A stretch of DNA of 64,000 nt, taken from the NCBI RefSeq assembly GCF_007741515.1, contig NZ_CP036263.1:3273178-3337177 (forward strand), read 5' to 3'. This document shows positions 8,486 through 16,677 of this stretch, one piece after another. Below the pieces are notes generated by a model. It did not search any database. It saw only the letters and a program-made list of their open reading frames with translations, and had not been told where the DNA came from. A program made the position numbers and the translations under genes. This DNA comes from Adhaeretor mobilis. Its GTDB lineage: Bacteria > Planctomycetota > Planctomycetia > Pirellulales > Lacipirellulaceae. Position 1 is the stretch's first letter, and each line of letters starts with the position of its first letter.

Positions 8486-9742
8486 ATGCTGCAATCCGTG
8501 TACGCACGATATCGCGAAGCCTACTCCGGCTTGCCGCGGGAAGTCTGGCTGATGGCCTTTGCGCTGTTTATCAATCGTTGTGGGACGATGGTGATGCCGT
8601 TCCTGACGCTGTTTCTTCGGCAAGAGCGGGGGATGAGTGAATCGTCTGCTGGCATGATGCTTTCAGCGTTTGGTTTAGGGGCGATCGTCGGGGCTTACAT
8701 CGGGGGACGCTTGGTACCACTCGTTGGTGCGGTGCGAGTCCAGATTAGCGCTTTGCTGCTGGTATCGCCCTGTTTTCTGCTGATCCCGCTTGCTGAAAGC
8801 TGGCAAGGGATTGCTGCTGCCATGTTCGCCTTGGGCGTGACGGGAGAGGCAGTCTTCCCAGCGAATAACGCCGCCATCGCTCTGCTGACCACTCGCGAGA
8901 ACCGGGTGCGTGGATTCGCTTTGCAGCGATTGGCAGCCAACCTTGGCTTTTCGTTCGGCCCGGCCATCGGCGGTGTGTTGGCAGAGATCGACTTCCGCCT
9001 GCTGTTTGCTGTCGATGGCGCGACCACGGCTCTTGGTGCCCTGTTATTGCTTTACTTTTTTGGCTTTCGACGGCTCGCCAACACCAACGAGACAGCCGCA
9101 GAAAAGCCAACGGTGGTTGCTGCGCCGCTGAAGGATCGTACATTCGTAGTCTTTCTCGTGCTGGTCTTTCTTGCTGCCTTGCCGTTCTTTCAGTTTTGGT
9201 CGACCTATCCGCTCTATCTGAAAGATCAGTACGGCTTCAGCAAGCCGATGATCGGTGCGATGTTTGCCTTCAATACCACGATCATCGTGCTCACGGAAAT
9301 GATCCTGGTTGATGCTGCGAAGAAGTGGTCGCAGCTGAGGACCATCGGCTGGGGCTGCTTCCTTGCCTGCTTTGGCTTTGGGATCTTGCCGTACGGCGTA
9401 TCGATTGCTTTTGCTGCGCTTTCGATGTTCATCATCACTGTGGGCGAGATGTTGTCTCACCCGTTGGCATCCGGCTTTGTCGCTGATCGGAGTCCCGAGG
9501 GAGGCGAGGGTCCTTACATGGGCTGGTTCTCGATGGTGTTCTCGGTGTGCTTTATCGTTGGTCCCGCCTCGGGGGCGGCTCTCTATGAGCAAGACCCAAG
9601 GCTCGTGTGGGCATGCAGCATGGTGTTTGCCTTTGTGGTGTTGCTCGGGTTTCTCGTGCTGGCGAGAGTATCCGAGACGGAGTTAGCCACGGATGACACG
9701 GATGAGAACCGGCAAGGGGAGCCGTGTTTGATTGAGGCTTAG
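8486..9742 (+). CDS. MFS transporter (DHA1-like)
   Basis: A 418-residue major facilitator superfamily protein with about 12 hydrophobic segments in two halves. The first cytoplasmic loop region shows GAYIGGRLVPLVGAVRV, the usual motif A position. The segment TRENRVRGFALQRLAANLGFSFGP is typical of the multidrug-type DHA1 branch. The acidic tail after residue 400 is not conserved. It follows the symporter gene by 144 bases on the same strand and may share its transcript. Substrate is unknown. Confidence 0.85.
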   Translation: MLQSVYARYREAYSGLPREVWLMAFALFINRCGTMVMPFLTLFLRQERGMSESSAGMMLSAFGLGAIVGAYIGGRLVPLVGAVRVQISALLLVSPCFLLIPLAESWQGIAAAMFALGVTGEAVFPANNAAIALLTTRENRVRGFALQRLAANLGFSFGPAIGGVLAEIDFRLLFAVDGATTALGALLLLYFFGFRRLANTNETAAEKPTVVAAPLKDRTFVVFLVLVFLAALPFFQFWSTYPLYLKDQYGFSKPMIGAMFAFNTTIIVLTEMILVDAAKKWSQLRTIGWGCFLACFGFGILPYGVSIAFAALSMFIITVGEMLSHPLASGFVADRSPEGGEGPYMGWFSMVFSVCFIVGPASGAALYEQDPRLVWACSMVFAFVVLLGFLVLARVSETELATDDTDENRQGEPCLIEA

Positions 9743-9760
9743 CGTAGGCGGACGTAGGTG

Positions 9761-9789
9761 CCACTGCTGGTTTATCGCCGTTTACTGAA
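9761..9789 (+). repeat. 29-bp direct repeat, left copy
   Basis: This 29-base block matches 10626-10654 at 26 of 29 positions in the same orientation; the shared core is GCTGGTTTATCGCCGT. Its first bases also pair with CCAGCAGTG at 9845-9853 as a 9-bp inverted repeat. The two direct copies bracket the orphan gene 9918-10568. Confidence 0.65.
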
Positions 9790-9917
9790 CGAGTTAGCCT
9801 GATTGTTGGTTGCGGCGTAGTGCCCGCCACCACGTCGCCCTTAGCCAGCAGTGTGTAGCGTTGGTGAGAACTAGACCTTCGCCAACTACCTACGGCTTCA
9901 CAGACTGCTGGCCAAGA

Positions 9918-10568
9918 TCAAATCGCTTTTCTTAGCATCAGCGCCTCTTCGAGTAGAAGCTCCATATCCTGAGGCGACGAACGATGCGGGAAGCCTATGC
10001 AAATAAAATATCTTTCCGTTTGCTGAACTTCGCTTATTTCTTTCGATGACGAAAGTTTTTCTAGGAATTCATTCGAACGGACTTCTTGCCGTCCCTCGAT
10101 TGCATCAACTACGAACCAATTGCTTATTCGATGACCATCAATGTCCACAAGGGACTTCGAATCTTCAGCCCATGTGTGTTTGTCTAGTCTTCCAAGTGAT
10201 CTTCTATAGCGAAAAGCATCTATCAACTCTGCAGTATTGCGACCAACATAGCAAGCAGCAAACTCTGTTCTGTTATCTGGCCGACTTCGACCGTTACAAA
10301 CAAATAGCCACTCTTCTGACTTTCTCGTAACAATCGGAAGCAATTGGGTGCCACCAATCAGCCCGGAAAGCAGTTCGGGATAGAACTCGATTTGTGATAG
10401 ATTAATCCCCTCAGGAATAAGTTCCCAACCCGAGCTGCAAAGCGTATCTTTCAAATAGCCTTCTACTTCGATGTGACCTTTCTTGGCACCACGAGTCTCC
10501 AATAACCACATAAATAGCAAAAAGCCAAAAACGAATACTGCTGCAATAACAGTTTCTGTATGTATCAT
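9918..10568 (-). CDS. Hypothetical protein with N-terminal membrane anchor
   Basis: A 216-residue protein I do not recognise. Residues 8-23 (IAAVFVFGFLLFMWLL) form one membrane helix; the rest is soluble, with hydrophilic alpha/beta character and no cysteine or histidine cluster suggesting an enzyme. The surrounding DNA looks more AT-rich than its neighbours, and 29-bp direct repeats lie on both sides, so it may have arrived as a cassette. The start is the ATG at 10568. No operon partner is evident: the MFS gene converges on it and the dus gene is separated by repeats. Confidence 0.6.
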   Translation of the reverse strand: MIHTETVIAAVFVFGFLLFMWLLETRGAKKGHIEVEGYLKDTLCSSGWELIPEGINLSQIEFYPELLSGLIGGTQLLPIVTRKSEEWLFVCNGRSRPDNRTEFAACYVGRNTAELIDAFRYRRSLGRLDKHTWAEDSKSLVDIDGHRISNWFVVDAIEGRQEVRSNEFLEKLSSSKEISEVQQTERYFICIGFPHRSSPQDMELLLEEALMLRKAI

Positions 10569-10625
10569 TCCATCGCAATACTAAAGAAAAACGTTGGGTA
10601 ATGACTCATGCGTTCTGGCAAGATA

Positions 10626-10654
10626 CCACCGCTGGTTTATCGCCGTCTAATGAA
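10626..10654 (+). repeat. 29-bp direct repeat, right copy
   Basis: Same-orientation copy of 9761-9789 with three substitutions, located upstream of the orphan gene's start and next to the two-hairpin element. Confidence 0.65.
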
Positions 10655-10662
10655 AAGGGTAA

Positions 10663-10833
10663 CACCGACAGTCGACCGCGAAAAGCGTGGCCACTTCGTT
10701 GACTATGCTCGGTCGATTGTCGGTGTGCGCAGCACAGGAGGCTGACCCGCTCGACCTCTTGGGCTTTGCCCACCGACAATCGGTCGAACTGCGCGATCGA
10801 GATGGCAATGTTTATTGCGACCGACTGTCGGTG
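10663..10833. repeat. Two-hairpin dispersed element, copy 1
   Basis: Two long hairpins lie in tandem. Hairpin 1 pairs 10663-10678 (CACCGACAGTCGACCG) with 10710-10725, 15 of 16 matching. Hairpin 2 pairs 10771-10786 (CACCGACAATCGGTCG) with 10818-10833, 15 of 16. Between them is a GTGCGCAGCAC-type spacer. A second copy with the same layout but different distal stem sequence is at 53104-53286. This copy ends 8 bases from the dus stop codon, so it may act as a 3' end hairpin for dus. Confidence 0.8.
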
Positions 10834-10841
10834 CCACCCGT

Positions 10842-11900
10842 TTAGCTAGAGCGTGGGAAATACCGCTCCACAATCTCGTGAAAATCCTCCACCGATTCAA
10901 TCACCGCCACGTGCTTGCGAAACTCTCGTGCGCCAGGTCGGCCCTGGGCATAGCAGCAGGCGTACTTGCGCATGAGCACGGCCGCTTTCTTGGTGCCGAA
11001 CCGTTCACAGACGAGCTTGAAGTGGTAGAGCAGCAATTCGCGTTCTTCCTCAAGCGTCGGATCGGGCGGAACGGGCAGTCCACGCACGGCGGCGGCGGCT
11101 TGAGCGAACAACCAGGGTTTGTTTAAGCAGGCGCGGGCGATCATCACTCCATCGACAGGATAACGGCGGAACGCGTCGAGGACTTTCTCCGCGGAGTCGA
11201 GATCGCCGTTGCCGATGAGCGGGATGCGCTTGAGGTACGGTTTGATCTCCGCGATGCGGTCCCAATCGGCACTGCCGCGGAACATGTCGGCGGCGGTGCG
11301 GCCATGCACGGTTAGCGCGGCCGCTCCAGAACCTTCGACGACTTGGGCGATGTCGATCGCGTTGATTTGGTCCCGAGTGCAACCGAGGCGGATCTTGGCG
11401 GTCACGGGTGTTGGAGCACACGCGGCGACCACCTGCTCGATGATCGCGCCCATTCGCCCTGGCTGACTGAGTAAGTAACTGCCGCTGTGCGCTTTTTGAG
11501 TCACCTGGCGCACCGGGCAGCCGAAGTTGATATCCACGACGCTCACGCCGTATTCTTCGACCAAGCGGCGTCCCACTTTGGCAAGCGTGGGCGGATCGTT
11601 ATCCCAGATTTGCACAGCCAGCGGGCGAGGCTCGTCGGCGACGCCCCACAGGCGGTCGGGGTGTTCCGCTTCGTTTTCGTCCAGCCAGACGAAGCCGCGG
11701 GCGTTGACCATCTCGGTGGCTAGCAGCCCCGCACCGCCGAATTCGCGCACGATTTGGCGAAAAGCATAATTCGTGAAGCCCGCCATCGGTGCTTGGAGAA
11801 TGGGCGGATCGACTTTCAACGGGCCGATGAAGAGCGGCTGGGCAATTGGCTCGCTCGGGGCTTGATCGGCCGTTGGTGTTGATAGCGTAGCGGGGGTCAT
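10842..11900 (-). CDS. tRNA-dihydrouridine synthase (DusB-like)
   Basis: An FMN-dependent enzyme that reduces uridine to dihydrouridine in the tRNA D-loop. The TIM-barrel start LQAPMAGFTNYAFRQ, the catalytic Cys128 in NFGCPVRQV, the AKIRLG strand and the VHGRT and IGNGD phosphate-binding segments are all present. Length (352) is normal for the family, with a proline-rich N-terminal tail. Its ATG overlaps the upstream stop by four bases (ATGA), so translation is probably coupled to the secreted protein before it. A two-hairpin repeat follows the stop. DusB and other bacterial Dus branches are hard to separate by eye. Confidence 0.9.
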   Translation of the reverse strand: MTPATLSTPTADQAPSEPIAQPLFIGPLKVDPPILQAPMAGFTNYAFRQIVREFGGAGLLATEMVNARGFVWLDENEAEHPDRLWGVADEPRPLAVQIWDNDPPTLAKVGRRLVEEYGVSVVDINFGCPVRQVTQKAHSGSYLLSQPGRMGAIIEQVVAACAPTPVTAKIRLGCTRDQINAIDIAQVVEGSGAAALTVHGRTAADMFRGSADWDRIAEIKPYLKRIPLIGNGDLDSAEKVLDAFRRYPVDGVMIARACLNKPWLFAQAAAAVRGLPVPPDPTLEEERELLLYHFKLVCERFGTKKAAVLMRKYACCYAQGRPGAREFRKHVAVIESVEDFHEIVERYFPRSS

Positions 11901-13318
11901 TCTGCACCGAACAAGTCTTGAACCGATATCTCTTCCTCGTCGTTGGCTTCCGTGTCTTCAGACACTGCAGCTTCAGGTTCCGCATTCCCAAGCTCTGATT
12001 TCTCAGCTTCAACGGTTTCGGTGGACGGTTTGCTGGTTTCCGCTGGTGCAGCGCCAGCCTCTTCTAGGGGCTCCTTGGGATTAGCTATTTCTGCAGGAAC
12101 TTGCTCGGGCAAGGACTCTTCAGCGTTCCCCTCCTCTTCGGGAGCTTCATCGCCAATCGGCCGACGCGACTCTCTCCTCTGAAAGGTGCGTCCCCGTGGG
12201 ATCGGTTCCTCAGCAGTCGCAGGAATTACACTCGTATCTGCACCGGAGAAAGCCTCCCCCGCCGTGCCAATGTGCATGGCCACGAGCCGTTGGGTTTCAA
12301 GTCTTTGTGGTCGGGCCAACTGCGAATACTGGGCAATGTCCTGGTTGTAGTCATAAACAGTATTTAGGAAGGACCTGCGACCGAGTGAAAAAACTCGATG
12401 AGCCTGCCAAAGGGACTCCGCAGAACTGGCGGCAGGTCCTTGTTTGCTTAGCTCCGCCAACTGTTGGTAGCTTTCTCCGACAGACTCCGCTTCGGAGACA
12501 AGCTGTTGGTATCGCACAGGGATCAGATCATTGAGGTACTTTGCGGCCGGCGAGATCTGCTGACCGAACAGTTGGTCGTAATTTGTCTCATACGAACTGC
12601 AGAGTGGTGGATCGACTGGGATCGGCAAGTGGGCGTTGTTTCCCATTAGTTTCTGCAATCGCGTTTGGGCGGCGAGCATGGCACGCTCAGTGGCGGCGAG
12701 TCGTATCTCCAGGTCTTGCTCATTCTGTTTCATCGAAAGGGTAGGAGTGGCAACGTTACGCATGACACCACGCAATTCATCGGCCTCGCGAGTGGCTAGA
12801 TGGTAGCTATTGATCGAGAAAGAGAGATCCCAATACGCGGCTATCCGCTGGGTCTGTGCTTCGCGTGTTAATGCATCACGCACGGCGTCGGCCAGCGAAA
12901 GCGACACGCCCTGCAAATTCGGAGCAACAGAAGTGTCCGAAAGCTGCTGGATGAGCATCTCGGCAATACGCGCTTCGTTCCGCGGGCGATCGCCGGAAGG
13001 TTGACGAGTAGCGGGCTCAACAGTGTGAGTAGGTAGATCACGGCGTGGGAGAGGCGCGGCAGGCCTTTCACCAGGGCGGGTGTCGAATGCTCGGCGCGCT
13101 GCATCCCCAAGCTCACTCGAAGCGTCTTCGCTTGAAGTACCTTCTCCCGAGAGGAGGGGCCGAGGCGTCCCTGGCCTGTCTGAAGACGTATTGCCAAGGT
13201 CTGCTGCCCTTGCACCAGAGTCTTCTCCAGCTGATGGGGCGTAGCGATCTTGGGCCTCCGCAAATGCACATGTGAAAAGAGCGAGCCCGAAAACAGTAGC
13301 TAGATTTACGAATCGCAT
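11897..13318 (-). CDS. Secreted helical protein, possibly TolC-like
   Basis: A 473-residue protein with a clear signal peptide (MRFVNLATVFGLALFTCAFA). A disordered, Pro/Arg/Ser-rich stretch follows to about residue 110. Residues 115-340 are strongly helical with heptad-like spacing, including RIAAYWDLSFSINSYHLATR, a pattern seen in TolC-like planctomycete outer-membrane proteins. The tail is very acidic (Glu/Ala-rich). I start at the ATG at 13318; the open frame extends further but the signal peptide decides. It overlaps dus by four bases. The TolC link is a resemblance only. Confidence 0.65.
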   Translation of the reverse strand: MRFVNLATVFGLALFTCAFAEAQDRYAPSAGEDSGARAADLGNTSSDRPGTPRPLLSGEGTSSEDASSELGDAARRAFDTRPGERPAAPLPRRDLPTHTVEPATRQPSGDRPRNEARIAEMLIQQLSDTSVAPNLQGVSLSLADAVRDALTREAQTQRIAAYWDLSFSINSYHLATREADELRGVMRNVATPTLSMKQNEQDLEIRLAATERAMLAAQTRLQKLMGNNAHLPIPVDPPLCSSYETNYDQLFGQQISPAAKYLNDLIPVRYQQLVSEAESVGESYQQLAELSKQGPAASSAESLWQAHRVFSLGRRSFLNTVYDYNQDIAQYSQLARPQRLETQRLVAMHIGTAGEAFSGADTSVIPATAEEPIPRGRTFQRRESRRPIGDEAPEEEGNAEESLPEQVPAEIANPKEPLEEAGAAPAETSKPSTETVEAEKSELGNAEPEAAVSEDTEANDEEEISVQDLFGAE

Positions 13319-13391
13319 GGTATCTGCCTTGCTGTAGGTAGTTCTCAATAGAGAAAGCGCTGCTACCAGCCTGCTTGCCGGAACGCAGGTG

Positions 13392-14090
13392 TCAATTCCG
13401 GCCGTGTTGCAACGGCAACTCCGTATGCCATTGTAGTGGGGTAGGAAGTGATTCTGCAGCATATTCTAGGTGGAGAACACGCCGGGGGTTAGTAGAATTT
13501 ACTTTTCGTGAAGCATGAAGCAACAGGGGCCGCATTAGGAGGACGTCACCCGGTTGGGCAATGCACGGCACAGACTTCGTATTCTGCGCAAGTTCCGCGA
13601 TTTCAATTTCGGTGAGAATACCGCCCATGTGAGACCCTGGGAGCACCTCAAGAACGCCATTTTCTTGGTTCGCGGAATCGAGGTGGATCCGTAACGTGAG
13701 CATTCGCTCCAATAGTTCCGATGGCGGGTTAACGTGCGGGATTCCTTGCTTGACAGACCATGCTTGGTAGCCGCCAACTTCCGATTTTTTCTTGACGGCA
13801 ATCGTACGATCTTGGTGCCAAGCTACCTGCCAGTTGAGATTCGCATTCTTCTGGAACACCAACCCACGAACACACCGTGCTTGAGAGCCAAGTACAGGGC
13901 CAACGAGATCACTCACGACCTGAGAACAGGCGAAGTTGCAGATCACTTCACGCAGTTGAAACAGGTCGCGTCTTCCCGGTGATTTCTCAAATCGGTCGTC
14001 CTGCAATACGTCGATAAGCTCTGCAAGCTGACAGGGAGAAATCGCCGCCCTAGCCAAACAAAAGCCGTCCTCATCAAAACGACCAGTCAT
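13392..14090 (-). CDS. Phytanoyl-CoA dioxygenase (PhyH) family protein
   Basis: A non-heme Fe(II)/2-oxoglutarate oxygenase of the PhyH family. The metal triad is visible: His92 and Asp94 in AWHQD, and the distal histidine in LLLHASRK. A following arginine (RRVLHLEY) fits 2-oxoglutarate binding, and VLPGSHMGG is the usual PhyH turn. Substrate is unknown. I start at the ATG at 14090 (MTGRFDEDGF), 232 residues; a GTG at 14135 would overlap the kinase gene by 22 bases. It follows the kinase gene closely and may share its transcript. Confidence 0.82.
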   Translation of the reverse strand: MTGRFDEDGFCLARAAISPCQLAELIDVLQDDRFEKSPGRRDLFQLREVICNFACSQVVSDLVGPVLGSQARCVRGLVFQKNANLNWQVAWHQDRTIAVKKKSEVGGYQAWSVKQGIPHVNPPSELLERMLTLRIHLDSANQENGVLEVLPGSHMGGILTEIEIAELAQNTKSVPCIAQPGDVLLMRPLLLHASRKVNSTNPRRVLHLEYAAESLPTPLQWHTELPLQHGRN

Positions 14091-14113
14091 AGCAACTGTC
14101 GGCCAGGCAGCGC

Positions 14114-15220
14114 TCAATCGAGTTCTTCCAGCCACACGCGGAGCTCGTTGTCGTACTCGCTAGCGAGGTCGCCGATAATGAGTGAGCGTTGGAATTCCGC
14201 GAGACCTTCTGGCCCCGTGTTGGCGTCGTCGGCACTCTTGTATCGCAATAGCGGATCGGGATTGGTCAGCCTCCGACAGACGGACATGAGCAACTCACTA
14301 TCGGCCACTTCGTCCGGCAATATATCTTCCAGACGTTTCGGCAGCGTCCATTTGGCCTCGAGCAATTCGGCTAGACTTTTCAGTCCCGCGAACAAGGGTC
14401 GCCCTGCGAGAATTTCGATAAGCACATAGCCCACGCTGGCGAGATCGGACTGCTTAGTAAACTCATTACGTTCTAGCATCTCTGGCGCGGCGTATTGCGG
14501 CGTGCAGGTACGATGCTCCGGCATGTCTTCGAGATGCAGGGCAGAACCGATGTCCACGATCTTAGCTGCTCCCGTGCGTTTCACCATCACGTTAGCCGGT
14601 TTGATGTCGCCATGAATTATATCTTCACGGTGCAGTGCAGCGAGTGCACCTAAGCATTGGCGAACGATGGCCACCGCAATACCTGGTTTCAACCGCGGGC
14701 GAATTGGACCGGAAGTGACCACCACATTGTTAATGTAGTGCCAGCGACGCTTAGCAACACGCTGCTCCACACGAGACAGCATGGCCGGAGTGAGTAGACG
14801 TTCGAGGTCGTACCCGTCGACCCATTCCATCTCCATCATTCGAATGCCGGAGCGCTCGATAAAGTTTTGTACATCGAGCAAACTATCGTGTTGAATCTGT
14901 GCGACACGGCAAGAAACGTCCCCCATTCGCCCCATCGCTTCGTCGTATGTTTGTTGGCTCACGAAACGCTCCGGCGAAAACAGCTTCAGTGCGACGGGCA
15001 ATGTGAAACCGTCGCAGCCGCGGCGATCGCTCAGATAGACCACCCCCTGGCCGCCGGTACCGAGCAAGCGACGGAAGCGCAGATGCTCCGTCCAGCCAAT
15101 GTGTTGGCTGTCGAGCAGCTTTTCGTAACGCTCCAATAAATCGGAGGGGCAACGATTGGACTCGTCGCCTCCGTAGGTGATGGTCCGCGTTCCTTGCAGA
15201 ATCGTAGTTGAGGGGTCCAT
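14114..15220 (-). CDS. Atypical serine/threonine protein kinase
   Basis: A cytoplasmic Hanks-type kinase without a membrane segment. Present are the glycine loop GTGGQGVVY (54-62), Lys79 in VALKLF, and the APE-like QYAAPE. The catalytic loop reads HGDIKPAN (203-210) in place of HRDLKPEN, and the metal motif reads DIG (223-225) in place of DFG. The essential Asp205, Asn210 and Asp223 remain, so activity is plausible but activation-loop phosphorylation is probably not needed. The start is the ATG at 15220 (MDPSTTILQGT), 368 residues. An upstream start would add 37 residues with no support. PhyH follows 23 bases later. Confidence 0.85.
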   Translation of the reverse strand: MDPSTTILQGTRTITYGGDESNRCPSDLLERYEKLLDSQHIGWTEHLRFRRLLGTGGQGVVYLSDRRGCDGFTLPVALKLFSPERFVSQQTYDEAMGRMGDVSCRVAQIQHDSLLDVQNFIERSGIRMMEMEWVDGYDLERLLTPAMLSRVEQRVAKRRWHYINNVVVTSGPIRPRLKPGIAVAIVRQCLGALAALHREDIIHGDIKPANVMVKRTGAAKIVDIGSALHLEDMPEHRTCTPQYAAPEMLERNEFTKQSDLASVGYVLIEILAGRPLFAGLKSLAELLEAKWTLPKRLEDILPDEVADSELLMSVCRRLTNPDPLLRYKSADDANTGPEGLAEFQRSLIIGDLASEYDNELRVWLEELD

Positions 15221-15400
15221 TGTTGTTCCGTATCGTAATGTTGCCAACAGCTGGCTCAGGTGGCTCGCACGTTCCTTCTGCCAGCGCTTGGGTGGGCATG
15301 CGCCGGTTGCCACAGCCTTTATCCTAGTCACAAACTCGCAAAAAGGGCTAGTTCGACTACCCGCACATCAGCAGATTTCAAGCTTTTCCCAGCGGACACT

Positions 15401-16390
15401 CTAGGAGACACCCTGCCGGGGGTCGAAGCTCACGCCGGGAGCGGGAAAACCCAGCCGCTTGTCCACAAGATTGATGAGCGGTTTCCCCGCCCTAAAGCGG
15501 GTGATGTTCTCACAGAAAAGACGAGTCATGTCGTCAATTCGACTTACCCGCTGTCCACCTACATGGGGCGTGATGATGAGATTCTTGAGGCCCCACAGGC
15601 GACTCTCCTCGGGCAAGGGCTCAATTTCGGTGACATCGATGCCAGCTCCCCAGAGGTGCTCAGATTGCAACGCGTCGGCCAAGTGTTCTTCAACCACTAG
15701 CGGTCCACGAGCCACATTCACCAACACAGCATTTTCAGGCAACAGGGCTAACTGGCGGGCGCCTATCATGCCCCGGGTCTCATCGGTGAGCGGAGCCGCC
15801 AGGATGAGAATGTCTACCTGGGGGAGCATCTCGTCGAGCTGGTCGGCCGGGAGAATCTCATCGACGAACTCACAAGGATTGTCGGGAAACCAGTCGGTCG
15901 CCAGGATCTTGGTGTCGAACGCCTTGAGCACGCGGGCTAGCAGGCGGCCGTTACCTCCAAGCCCCACGATACCCACCGTAGCACCGAAAAGGTCGCGAGT
16001 CGGGCGGCGGATAAACTCCTTTTTCTCCTTGGCACGGAAAAACGTGGGTAAATCCCGCAGCATACCAGCGAGCAGGGCCATCGTGTGATCGGCCACTTGC
16101 TTGGCAAGCACGCCTGAGGCACTGCTCACAGGTATATCCGAGGCCACAACTTCCGGCGTGAGGCAGTGATCGAGGCCGGCGGCTGAGGACTGGATCCATT
16201 GCAAACGCCCATTGGAAACCGTTTCGCTCCAGGGAACCGGTACTTTAGCGTGTCCGCAATAGATATCGGCATTGGGAAGCTCTGCGGCAATTCGCTCCTG
16301 CCCAGCATCGACTACTTCCGCTTCGGGCCAGGCAGCTTGGATTAGTCGGATATGGCGTTCTTCAACGGGATAACACAAGACGATCTGCAT
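15401..16390 (-). CDS. D-2-hydroxyacid dehydrogenase (NAD-dependent)
   Basis: A 329-residue cytoplasmic oxidoreductase that interconverts a 2-oxoacid and a D-2-hydroxyacid. The Rossmann glycine motif is GIVGLGGNGRLLA. The catalytic set is the Arg in NVARGPLV, the Glu in DVTEIEPLP and the His in ITPHVGGQ. Length is typical. The substrate cannot be told from sequence. It is divergently arranged with the DoxX-like gene, with an 18-bp perfect palindrome between them. Confidence 0.88.
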   Translation of the reverse strand: MQIVLCYPVEERHIRLIQAAWPEAEVVDAGQERIAAELPNADIYCGHAKVPVPWSETVSNGRLQWIQSSAAGLDHCLTPEVVASDIPVSSASGVLAKQVADHTMALLAGMLRDLPTFFRAKEKKEFIRRPTRDLFGATVGIVGLGGNGRLLARVLKAFDTKILATDWFPDNPCEFVDEILPADQLDEMLPQVDILILAAPLTDETRGMIGARQLALLPENAVLVNVARGPLVVEEHLADALQSEHLWGAGIDVTEIEPLPEESRLWGLKNLIITPHVGGQRVSRIDDMTRLFCENITRFRAGKPLINLVDKRLGFPAPGVSFDPRQGVS

Positions 16391-16458
16391 TGTTTAGAAC
16401 TCCGGACGACAAAAACAGCAAACTTATAATAAATGTGCTTAATCGGAATAGTTCCTAG

Positions 16459-16476
16459 CGCCTTCCTAGGAAGGCG
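16459..16476. promoter_or_regulatory. Perfect 18-bp palindrome between divergent genes
   Basis: CGCCTTCCTAGGAAGGCG is a perfect palindrome in the spacer between the divergent dehydrogenase (start 16390) and DoxX-like gene. No gene ends here, so an operator is more likely than a terminator. A TATAAT hexamer lies at 16425-16430. Confidence 0.4.
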
Positions 16477-16677
16477 TGACTGGTCAATAACCTAGCACTG
16501 GAGTCTAAGCACCAAACTGCCTAGAATATCTTACTTCAACGCAAAGCGTCAGGGCCGATGGCGGTATGTGACCCTTTGCTAGGCAAAGCCCTGCTAGCCC
16601 CTGACCTCACACACCGTATCACGGCTGCCTCACGATGGGGCGCTCGCGTTCGGCTCCAAGTCGCGGAGATAAATCTT

